In this document: one piece after another, positions 56,525-64,000 of the stretch | How the letters are laid out: every line of letters begins with the position of its first letter | How positions within the stretch are numbered: the first letter of the stretch is position 1 | Source: Planctomyces sp. SH-PL14 | GTDB taxonomy: Bacteria > Planctomycetota > Planctomycetia > Planctomycetales > Planctomycetaceae | DNA: 64,000 bases | Direction: 5' to 3' | Assembly (NCBI RefSeq): GCF_001610835.1 | Contig: NZ_CP011270.1 | Coordinates: 744,001 to 808,000, forward strand | Notes under the pieces: model-generated | The model's input: the letters and a program-made list of their open reading frames with translations, nothing else | Databases searched by the model: none | Told to the model about the DNA's origin: nothing | Program-made: the position numbers and the translations under genes

Positions 56525-59500
56525 ATGTCGATGGCGCTGCTTCCTCCGGAACTGTCTCATCCCCTGGTCCGGCTGGAACGGAAGGTTCGGGGACTGACGA
56601 TCATGGGCGGGGCCGGCGGACTCGTGTTCGCGCTGGCTGCGATCCTGGGGGTGGCCTTCCTGCTCGATTGGTGGGTCGAGCTTCCCTCGACCGCGCGGGC
56701 CATCGGCCTGACGCTCTTTCTGGCCTGCGGCTGCGGACTGGTGATCTGGGGCGTGATCCGCCCGTGGCTGCGGCGGATGTCGATGGCGGAAGTCGCGGCG
56801 CTCGTCGAGACGACGCATCCGGAACTCGGCGAGCGGCTCACCTCCGCCGTCGAACTGACCGACCCGAATCTTCCCGAGCGGGAACGGGGTTCCGCGCTGA
56901 TGCGGCAGCTGCTCGTCCGCCAGACCGTCACCCAGACGGCGTCCCTCGATCTGACCGGCTCCGCCGACACCTGGCCGGCGATGAAACGCGTGGTCCTGGG
57001 GACCGTGGCGTTCCTGGCCCTGATGATCCCCTGGATGTTCTGGGGATCGAACTACTCGCTCCTGTGGGCTCGCTTCTTCTCACCGTTCGGCAACTTCGCC
57101 CGCCCCAGCAATCTCGTGTTCGATGTCGAGAACGGGGACCGCGTTGTCCGCCGCGGGAGTGATGTCCTGCTTGTCGCCACGCCCCGCTGGCTCAACGGAC
57201 AGGCGGGCGAGATCGACGCCGTCCGCATGAACTGGACGAACGAGACCGGCGAGTCCGACGCGCGGCGGATGACCTGGGACGCCGACCGCAAGGCGTTCAT
57301 GACGACCCTGCCGCACGTTTTCCACGGCTTCCGTTACGAGATCGCTGCCGACAACGCCCGTTCCCGTGAGTACCACGTCCAGGTCGTCGAAGGACCGGCG
57401 ATCACCGCCATCGAGCTCGACGTTCAGCCTCCGGCGTACACCGGCCTGCCCGCGAAGAAGGTCGACGGAGCGGTCGGGGAGATTGTCGTCTTCGAGCGGA
57501 GCCAGCTCACGTTCTCGCTCTCGTTCAACAAACCGCTTGTCGAGGGAAAATTCCTGTGGCTGGCGCCGGTTCAGGGGCCCGTGGGGGAGACTCCGGCTGC
57601 CCCTGCGGGGGCGGCTCCGGTGGAAGACCCGCGGTATCCGGGTTGGAAGGTGACCGGCGAGCTCCCGCTCGTCTTTGACGCCGACGGCCAGCGGGCCACG
57701 GTCTCATTCGCCGCGATCCACAGCGGTCGGTTTGCGCTGAACGTGCTCGACCAGCACCGCCTCGACAACGAAGGGGAGCCGATCCGGCATCTGGAAGTGA
57801 CGCCCGACGTCCCGCCGACGATCGCCTTTGCCGACACCGTCACGAGTCCGCAGGCCCGTCCGGATGATGTCGTTCCAGTCCCCGTCCTGGCCGCCGACGA
57901 CGTCTCGATCCACGCCCTGGAACTCCACTACGCCGTTCGCGGCGGGATGGAAGGGGTCCTGCCGGCGGATCCCGCGCTGCTGGGAACGAAGGACCTGGCG
58001 CACACGTTCCGGTTCGACCTCAAGCCCCTGAAGCTGAACGACGGTGCGATCGTGACCGTCAAGGCCCGAGTGGCGGACGAGCGTCCGGTTCCCGGCCCGC
58101 AGGAGGCGTGGACCGAGATGCGGGTCATCTCGATCAAGAAGGACGCTGCTTCCTACACCGCCGAACAGATTGCCGCGATCCGCCAGGAATGGAAGGAAGC
58201 GCTGCAGGCGATCCGGAAGGACGTCCAGGCCGAGCAGGCGACGGCGCAGCAGCTGGAGACCGCCGCGGACGATGCCCGCCGCACGCAGCAGCCGTTCTCC
58301 AAGGAGGCGGATCTGGCGGACTCCGTCGATCAGTTGAAGCAGACCGTCGAGAAGGCGGAACAGCTGGCGGCGGCGTTCTCCGAGCATCCGCTGTTCGCCA
58401 ACCTCTCCCGCCCGCTCCAGCAGGTGGCCGAGAACGATGTCCGGGCCGCCGCGGAGAAGTCACAGGCCGCCCAGGCGGCGGATGCGGCTCAGAAGACCGA
58501 CAACCTCAAGACGGCGGGGAACGAGCTCAAGGAAGCCGATTCCAAACTGGCCGATATCGAGAAGAAGTTCGACGAGATCGCCGCTCTCGAAAAGGACCTC
58601 CTCGAACTCGACCGGCTGGCGAACCAGGCCGAGCGGCTGGCGGACGACGTGGCGACGGTCGAAGAGAAGCGCCGCGATCTGGATCAGCGGAAGCCGGAAT
58701 CGCCGGAGCAGGCCCAGAAGCAGCAGCAGGAACTCGCCGAGAAGGTGAAGGACCTCAAGCAGGACCACTCCGACATCGAACGGGCTCTCAAGGAATTGAT
58801 GGAGAAGCGGCCGGAGCTGATCGCCGCCGCGAAGGAGAATTTCCTGCAGAAGCTGGCCGAGCTGGGGAAGAAGGCGGAAGAGCTGGCGAACCGGCAGGAC
58901 CAGTTGACGGAATCGATGAAGGCCGAGGCGAAGCAGAACGCCGGCCAGCTCGAAGCGGAACGGAAGGAACAGGAGGCGATCGAGAAGGACGCGCGGAAAC
59001 TCGCCGCGGCGACCGAGCTCAACGAGGCCCGCCAGCTCGTCAATCCGCTCGACCTCGACGCCGTCAAGAAGGCGATGGAGGCCCTCAAGTCGGGCGACGC
59101 CGCCAAGGCGGCGGAGGAACAGGAGAAGGGGGCCAAGGAACTGGAGCGGCTGGCGGAGGCGTTCCGGAAGAACGACACGCTCCCGACCGACCCGCAGAAG
59201 GCGGCCCAGGAGCTCGCCAAGCGGCAGGAGGGCCTGCAGAAGAAGATGCAGGAGCTGGCGAACGCCGTCCCGATCGACCAGGGGAAACCGACCCCCTCGG
59301 ACGAGCAGAAAGAGCAGCAGAAGGACTTGGCGGCCGAGCAGGCAGCCATCCAGGCGGCGGCCGCCCAGCTGGAAGTGCCCAAGGGGGCGCGCGACGAACA
59401 GAAGAACGCCGTCAAGCAGGCGAGCGAGACCCTCCGGGAGATGGCGGCCGACGAGTCGAAGAAGGCCGCCGAAACGGCCAAACGGGCGCAGCAGTCGCTC

Positions 59501-62500
59501 GAAAACCTCGCGAACCGGATCGGCGATCCGCAGAAGCGGGCTCAGCAGACGCTGAATGACGCCAAACAGATTGCGCACGAGCAGGCCAATCTGGCGCGGG
59601 ATGTCGAGAAGACCGCCGAGGAAGCAGAGAACGGAAAGCCGCCGTTCGAGCTGGCCGAGGCGATCAAGCAGCAGGAGAAGCGGCAGGAAAACCTCAACCG
59701 CCGGATGGCCGATCTCGACCTCCCCGCGGCGGCGGCCGAGCAGCAGAAGAAAGCCGAGGAGGCGGCCGCGCAAGCGCGGGCCGACCTCGAGAACCAGAAC
59801 CTTGCCGATGCCAAGGGCTCGCAGCAGGAAGCGGCCCAGGCGGCGAACGACTTGCAGAAGGCCCTCGACGGCAAGCCAACCGACCAGCGGGAGGCCCAGG
59901 CTCTCGCGGAGAAGCAGAAGGGGATCGCCGACCGCGCCGAGGAGCTCAAGGGAGCGCCGAACGCGGATCAGGCCCGGGACCTTGGCAAGCAGGAATCGGA
60001 GCTGACCGAGGCGCTGTCCAAGATGAAGGCGCCTGCGGCCCGCCCCCAGCGGGAGGCGGCGGAGGCGGCGGTCCGAAAGGCAGGCGAGCAGCTTCGTGGG
60101 GCCGGTAACGACGCGGAGAAGCAGGCCCAGGTCCAGCAGGCGGCTGAACGAGCCGCGGAGGCGCTCAAGGATCTGGCAAAGGCGCTCGAGCCGAACGCGG
60201 GCTCACCGGCAGAGCAGGCGCAGGAGCTGGCCCAGGCTCAGCAGGCTCGCGCGGAGCAGGCCGGGGAATCGGCGGAGAAGTCCGCCGCGCCGAGTTCAGA
60301 ACAGATGACCCAGGCGGCGGACGCCCTCCGCAACCAGCAGCAACAACTGGATCAGCTCCCCGCCGGTGCCGCGGGGCAGCAGGAGAAGATGGATGCTTCG
60401 AAGGCGCTCAAGGAAGCCCAGGCGGCTCAGAAGTCGCTCGCTGAGAACGCCGCGAAACAGCCGGGGGGGCCGTCGGGCGAAACCTCTCCGGAAACGGCCG
60501 AGGCGATGCAGCAGAACGCCCAGGCTCAGAAGAACGCGGCCGAGGCGCTGCAGGCTCTCGCGGACCGGCTCGGCGCGCCCGAGGCCCAGCCGGCCGTCGC
60601 GGGCGAGGGGGCTCCGGAACCGCGGGGAGGCGAGGCCGAACCGTCGCGGGCCGCGGAACTCGGCGCGCTCGCCGAGAAGGCGGGTCAGCTCGCGCAGCAG
60701 CAGGACGCACTACGGGAACAGGCCCGGGCGGCTGCTGGAGGTTCACCGAAGGATGCCAGGGGACAGTTGGCCCAGACGCGAGGGGCGCAGGAGAAGCTGA
60801 ACAAGGAGATCGAAAAACTGCCGAACACCGCGGCCCCGCAGGCCCGGGCGAAGGCGGAAGCCGCGAGCCAGCAGGCGCGGCAGGCCCTCCAGGAGGGACG
60901 GGCCGACGCGGCTCAGACCGCCCAGGCCGAAGCGAGCGAAGCCCTGCAGGATCTGGCCGATCAGGCCGCCGCCCAGGCGGAAGCGCTTGCTCAGGCGGAC
61001 GGGCCGCAGAATGGGGAACTGGCGCAAGCCGGCAAGCCGAACCAGGGACAGCCCAATGAGGGACGGCCCAACCAAGGGCAACCGAATCAGGGGCAACCGA
61101 ACCAGGGGCAACCGAACCAGGGTCAGCCCAATGAGGGGCAGCCGAACCAAGGGCAACCGAACCAGCGTCAGCCCAATGAAGGCCAGCCCAACCAAGGCCA
61201 ACCCGACCAGGGTCAGCAGAACCAGGGTCAGCCAATGGACCCCGCAGAAGGGAACGAGCCCGGCGAAAAGACTCCACCGCCGCGGTCGCAGCAGCTGGCC
61301 AAAGCGGCCCAGGAACTCGCGGACCGGCAGCGGGCGCTGGCCGAGCGACTCCGGCAGGGGCAAATGGGACAGCAGCCGCAGCAGCCGGGCCAGCCCAAAC
61401 CGGCTCCAGGGGACGCGCAGGCCCTGGCCCAGCAGGGGAACCAGCCCCAGCCCGGGGCACCCCAGCCGCCGCAGCCAGCCGCCCCGATGAATCCGGCGGT
61501 CGCCGGGAATGATCCTCAGGCACAGCCCCAGCCAATGCCGGGCGCCGCTCCTCCGATGCCGGCGGACCGGGACCTGCCTCCGGGAGCCGGCACTCCCGAA
61601 GATCCGGTCGCGGCGCAGCAGGCGCTCGCCAAGGAAGCGGCGGAGCTCGCGCTCGACACCGCGGTCCACGCAGGCGCCCAGAGTTCCGCGGCCAAACAGG
61701 CCCGGGAGATGGCGGATCAGGCCGCCCAGGCGGCCGACAAGGCGACGCTCGGACAGCTCAAGTCCGCCGCGCAGGAAGGGGCGAAAGCGGGCCGGACCGC
61801 CGAGACGATCGCCGAGCGGCTGCCGAAGCTCCCCTCGGCCGAAGGGGGCGCCGCGCCGGAACTGGCGGAACAGGCCCAGAAGCTCGCCGAGCGCCAGCAG
61901 CAGGTCGCTCGCGACCTCAATGCTCTCGCGGCCGATGCCGCGTCGCGTCAGCAGGCGATGCAGCAGGCGCAGCAGAACCTCTCGCGGCAGACGCAGCAGC
62001 TCGCGCGGCAGCTCCAGGACGTGGCTCAGTCGCTCGGGGACGACCCCGTCGGAGCCCAGCCGGAGAGCGACCGGGCGGAGTCGTCCCAAAACGCCGCCCA
62101 GGAGGCGAACCAGCAGATGCAGCAGGCGAAGCAGCAGCTCGCGCAGAACAACGCCGCGCAGGCCAGCCAGCAGGGCCAGAAGGCGAGCGAGAGTCTTCGG
62201 CAGGCGGCGCAGCAGGCCTCCCAGCAGGGACAGCAGGGACAGAAAGGACAACAGGGACAGCAGGGCCAGTCTGGAGAGGGACAGTCCGGCCAGGGGCAGG
62301 GGCAGCAGGGAGAAGGAAACGGTCTCGGCGAGGTCGGCGCGCAGGTCGCCCAGGCGTCGCAGAACCTCTCGCAGGCGGGGCAACAGCTCAATCAGCTCGG
62401 CCAGCCTGCCTCCTCCGGAGAGCCGATGTCCGGCCAGCCGGGGCAGTCCGGCGAATCCCCCGGGTCTCCGATGGGGCAGAAACCCGGCCAGGGAAAACCT

Positions 62501-62920
62501 TCCTCGGAAGCCCCGGGCGAGCAACCGGGCGGCGAGCAGGGCCAGCCCGATCCCAACAGCCAGCCCGCCTCGCCGGGGAAGGAAGCCGAGCAGTCGCTGC
62601 GGGCTTTCGCCAAGGCGCTGCGGCAGACGACCTCCCAGATGCAGGCCGCCGGGCAGTCCGGGCAGGGGAATTCCACCGAGCAGTCCGCGTCGAACATGGC
62701 CAACGACAGCGGCGGACAGGATCTCCAGGGACTCGCGAACCTCGAATCGCATCTCAAGGGGCTCAACGCCCGCAACTGGGGCGAGCTTCCGGGAACGCTG
62801 AAGACCGAGATCCTGCAGGCGGCGAAGCGGAAGCCGGACGGCGATTACGCGCGGCTGATCCAGAAGTACTTCGAGGAGATCTCGAAGGTGCAGAAGCCGC
62901 AACAACAACAGCCGCAGTAG
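56525..62920 (+). CDS. Giant DUF4175-like membrane-anchored protein with Ala/Gln-rich coiled coil
   Basis: The 2131-residue protein has three membrane helices near the N-terminus (about 27-50, 58-80 and 150-170 of the product), then a domain of about 350 residues with beta-rich sequence (about 180-530), matching the DUF4175 arrangement. From about residue 530 to 1950 it is almost all charged or Ala/Gln-rich predicted coiled coil. A pentapeptide repeat (N-Q-G-Q-P, 13 units) lies near residue 1510, followed by Pro/Gln-rich sequence. The C-terminal 200 residues mix Ser/Gly/Gln with short helices. In planctomycetes these proteins often neighbour DUF58 and MoxR genes, which is not the case here. 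The ATG at 56525 is taken because the signal-like helices follow. Confidence 0.85.
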   Translation: MSMALLPPELSHPLVRLERKVRGLTIMGGAGGLVFALAAILGVAFLLDWWVELPSTARAIGLTLFLACGCGLVIWGVIRPWLRRMSMAEVAALVETTHPELGERLTSAVELTDPNLPERERGSALMRQLLVRQTVTQTASLDLTGSADTWPAMKRVVLGTVAFLALMIPWMFWGSNYSLLWARFFSPFGNFARPSNLVFDVENGDRVVRRGSDVLLVATPRWLNGQAGEIDAVRMNWTNETGESDARRMTWDADRKAFMTTLPHVFHGFRYEIAADNARSREYHVQVVEGPAITAIELDVQPPAYTGLPAKKVDGAVGEIVVFERSQLTFSLSFNKPLVEGKFLWLAPVQGPVGETPAAPAGAAPVEDPRYPGWKVTGELPLVFDADGQRATVSFAAIHSGRFALNVLDQHRLDNEGEPIRHLEVTPDVPPTIAFADTVTSPQARPDDVVPVPVLAADDVSIHALELHYAVRGGMEGVLPADPALLGTKDLAHTFRFDLKPLKLNDGAIVTVKARVADERPVPGPQEAWTEMRVISIKKDAASYTAEQIAAIRQEWKEALQAIRKDVQAEQATAQQLETAADDARRTQQPFSKEADLADSVDQLKQTVEKAEQLAAAFSEHPLFANLSRPLQQVAENDVRAAAEKSQAAQAADAAQKTDNLKTAGNELKEADSKLADIEKKFDEIAALEKDLLELDRLANQAERLADDVATVEEKRRDLDQRKPESPEQAQKQQQELAEKVKDLKQDHSDIERALKELMEKRPELIAAAKENFLQKLAELGKKAEELANRQDQLTESMKAEAKQNAGQLEAERKEQEAIEKDARKLAAATELNEARQLVNPLDLDAVKKAMEALKSGDAAKAAEEQEKGAKELERLAEAFRKNDTLPTDPQKAAQELAKRQEGLQKKMQELANAVPIDQGKPTPSDEQKEQQKDLAAEQAAIQAAAAQLEVPKGARDEQKNAVKQASETLREMAADESKKAAETAKRAQQSLENLANRIGDPQKRAQQTLNDAKQIAHEQANLARDVEKTAEEAENGKPPFELAEAIKQQEKRQENLNRRMADLDLPAAAAEQQKKAEEAAAQARADLENQNLADAKGSQQEAAQAANDLQKALDGKPTDQREAQALAEKQKGIADRAEELKGAPNADQARDLGKQESELTEALSKMKAPAARPQREAAEAAVRKAGEQLRGAGNDAEKQAQVQQAAERAAEALKDLAKALEPNAGSPAEQAQELAQAQQARAEQAGESAEKSAAPSSEQMTQAADALRNQQQQLDQLPAGAAGQQEKMDASKALKEAQAAQKSLAENAAKQPGGPSGETSPETAEAMQQNAQAQKNAAEALQALADRLGAPEAQPAVAGEGAPEPRGGEAEPSRAAELGALAEKAGQLAQQQDALREQARAAAGGSPKDARGQLAQTRGAQEKLNKEIEKLPNTAAPQARAKAEAASQQARQALQEGRADAAQTAQAEASEALQDLADQAAAQAEALAQADGPQNGELAQAGKPNQGQPNEGRPNQGQPNQGQPNQGQPNQGQPNEGQPNQGQPNQRQPNEGQPNQGQPDQGQQNQGQPMDPAEGNEPGEKTPPPRSQQLAKAAQELADRQRALAERLRQGQMGQQPQQPGQPKPAPGDAQALAQQGNQPQPGAPQPPQPAAPMNPAVAGNDPQAQPQPMPGAAPPMPADRDLPPGAGTPEDPVAAQQALAKEAAELALDTAVHAGAQSSAAKQAREMADQAAQAADKATLGQLKSAAQEGAKAGRTAETIAERLPKLPSAEGGAAPELAEQAQKLAERQQQVARDLNALAADAASRQQAMQQAQQNLSRQTQQLARQLQDVAQSLGDDPVGAQPESDRAESSQNAAQEANQQMQQAKQQLAQNNAAQASQQGQKASESLRQAAQQASQQGQQGQKGQQGQQGQSGEGQSGQGQGQQGEGNGLGEVGAQVAQASQNLSQAGQQLNQLGQPASSGEPMSGQPGQSGESPGSPMGQKPGQGKPSSEAPGEQPGGEQGQPDPNSQPASPGKEAEQSLRAFAKALRQTTSQMQAAGQSGQGNSTEQSASNMANDSGGQDLQGLANLESHLKGLNARNWGELPGTLKTEILQAAKRKPDGDYARLIQKYFEEISKVQKPQQQQPQ
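61040..61234 (+). repeat. 15-bp minisatellite inside the giant gene
   Basis: Thirteen tandem 15-bp units encode Asn-Gln-Gly-Gln-Pro with variants NEGQP, NEGRP, NQRQP and DQGQQ. The DNA units drift mostly at third positions (CAGGGGCAACCGAAC, CAGGGTCAGCCCAAT), which shows selection for the peptide. The number of units is likely to vary between strains. Confidence 0.9.
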
Positions 62921-63004
62921 ACCGGGCGTCTCTTTCCGGCAACGAAGTGTGGTGGCCGGTGACGGCGGGTCTGCGTAAGTCTGTGGCTTCTGAAAGAGGT
63001 TTTC

Positions 63005-63034
63005 AGCCACAGATAAACACAGATGCACACGGAT
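63005..63034. repeat. CCACAGAT-type short interspersed repeat
   Basis: The stretch AGCCACAGATAAACACAGAT followed by GCACACGGAT belongs to the same style of A/C-rich short repeat seen at 12925, 33922 and 54147, but only one arm is evident here. Confidence 0.55.
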
Positions 63035-63138
63035 ATGAGGCCAGAGGTGGGAGCGACTTGTTGACGGGGGGCTTGGCGAGTGCTAAGAGCGGATTGCCGC
63101 GATCACTTTGCCGCCGCCGTTCCCCTCGCTCCCCCGCC

Positions 63139-64000
63139 GTGTCTGACGACCCGATTTCCGTTTATCAGCGTCTTCTCGAGACTCCCGAGCTCTTCACCGC
63201 GCTCCAAGAAGAGGAAGGTCCCGAATTCGCCGTGCAGCAGCGGCTTCGCAAGCGGTTCGACGACGCGGTCGTCCGGCTCGCCCTGACGCTCCGCGACCTG
63301 CGGAAACGCGGCGAGGCCAAGTTTTCCTACGCCGGCCAGATGTGGTTCGACCGCACTGGTCTTGAGCAGTCGACACCCGAGGCGGTGGCCCGGCACAAGG
63401 CGGCGCGGTTCGCTGCGGCCGAGCGACCCATTCTCGACCTCTGCTCGGGGATCGGCGCGGATGCCATCGCCCTCGCCGAAGCGGGGACGGTCCTCACGGT
63501 CGACCGCAGCCCGCTCGCCGGCTGGATAACGCGGGAGAACGCCCGGGTCTACGGATGCGCGGACCGGATCGAGATCCGGACGGCGGACGTCACGGCGGTC
63601 GAGACGAGCGGCCGCCTCGTCCACATCGATCCCGACCGCCGGCCGGGCGGCGGCCGCGGAGCGGGACAGCGGACGATCCGCGTCGAGGAGGCGGAGCCCG
63701 GGCTCGACTATCTCAAGTCGCTGATCGAGACCGCCCGCGGCGGAGCGATCAAGCTCTCACCGGCGGCGAACTTCGGCGGGAAGTTCCCCGAATGCGAGGT
63801 CGAGCTCACGAGCCTCCACGGGGAGTGCAAGGAGGCGACGATCTGGTTCGGAGCCCTGCGGAGTGAGTCTCTCTTCCGGGCGACGGTCCTCCCCGAAGGG
63901 GCGACCCTGGCCGGCGACCCGTGGTCCGCGCGGGGGCCGCTCGCACCCCTCGGCCGCTATCTCCTCGACCCCGATCCGGCGGTCGTCCGGGGGGGGCTCG
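63139..64000 (+). CDS. Partial class I SAM-dependent methyltransferase with THUMP-like C-terminus
   Basis: A GTG at 63139 opens a frame that runs off the right edge, showing at least 287 residues. After a helical N-terminal part (1-95), motif I is ILDLCSGIGADAIALAEAG (98-116), then LTVDRSPLAGWITRENA, and DPDRRPGGGRGAG at the position of the DPPY-type motif. The order matches methyltransferases with a THUMP-like C-terminal domain, but RNA or protein specificity is not known. No clear ribosome binding site precedes the GTG, so an upstream start is possible, though none in frame is better. Confidence 0.78.
   Translation, partial: MSDDPISVYQRLLETPELFTALQEEEGPEFAVQQRLRKRFDDAVVRLALTLRDLRKRGEAKFSYAGQMWFDRTGLEQSTPEAVARHKAARFAAAERPILDLCSGIGADAIALAEAGTVLTVDRSPLAGWITRENARVYGCADRIEIRTADVTAVETSGRLVHIDPDRRPGGGRGAGQRTIRVEEAEPGLDYLKSLIETARGGAIKLSPAANFGGKFPECEVELTSLHGECKEATIWFGALRSESLFRATVLPEGATLAGDPWSARGPLAPLGRYLLDPDPAVVRGGL

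Noticed and set aside
61040-61234. Tandem repeat considered as a CRISPR array
   Set aside because: The units are contiguous 15-bp codon repeats with no spacers, inside a gene and in frame.
60743-63028. 761-codon open frame on the minus strand, Leu/Arg-rich
   Set aside because: It is antisense to the Ala/Gln-rich part of the giant gene; the composition follows from its codons, and no domain or ribosome site is present.

Overview
The window is a GC-rich bacterial chromosome segment that looks like a planctomycete (Planctomycetaceae-type). Supporting signs are a DUF1559 pseudopilin with its H-X9-DG C-terminus followed by a small lipoprotein, many secreted or anchored proteins with Asp-box, PQQ-propeller and HEAT repeats, a membrane Ser/Thr kinase, RNase Y, a giant membrane-anchored Ala/Gln-rich protein, long intergenic spacers and several interspersed palindromic repeat families. 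The genus is not assigned. Both window edges cut a gene.

Layout. 1-5.2 kb: partial secreted protein (-), Gfo/Idh/MocA oxidoreductase (+), then a minus-strand run of PIG-L deacetylase, ABC-2 permease, HTH-PTS IIA and thioesterase. 5.3-7.1 kb: an intact IS4-family insertion sequence inside a structured repeat. 7.2-12.8 kb: a fused PqiA-MCE protein (+), the minus-strand set MoaD-like / Asp-box protein / DUF58 protein, and a Tat-exported sugar isomerase-like protein (+). 13-17.3 kb: MFS transporter, tyrS and rny. 18.3-22.6 kb: glyA, a sensor Ser/Thr kinase and an acetamidase/formamidase. 23.2-29 kb: a BRCT-MerR-TPR protein, MFS transporter, homoserine dehydrogenase, DUF1559 pseudopilin and lipoprotein. 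29-42.6 kb: SNF2 helicase, unknown genes, nadB, ppk1, an ATP-grasp/methyltransferase pair, PQQ-propeller protein, PhyH-type oxygenase, HEAT protein and tRNA-Arg(TCT). 42.9-56.2 kb: a long minus-strand array of orphan histidine kinase, secreted protease, two more secreted proteins, a three-module esterase, SWIM-SNF2 helicase, ThiS and the E2 subunit of pyruvate dehydrogenase. 56.5-62.9 kb: a 2131-codon DUF4175-like protein. 63.1 kb to the end: partial methyltransferase.

Housekeeping functions (tyrS, rny, glyA, hom, nadB, ppk1, E2) are scattered singly among envelope and secreted proteins; few large co-functional operons are visible. The main non-gene signal is a family of about 320-bp, strongly self-complementary elements present seven times, always between genes. 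Two of the seven have been hit by other DNA at the same small GGGGG...CCCCC hairpin: one by the IS4-family element with an 11-bp target duplication, the other by a 179-bp MITE-like insert. Other notable items are a DUF58 gene whose only sensible start is ATT, the PqiA-MCE fusion with a protease-like tail, the BRCT-MerR-TPR protein, and a 15-bp minisatellite inside the giant protein gene. All calls are from reading the sequence; no database search was run.
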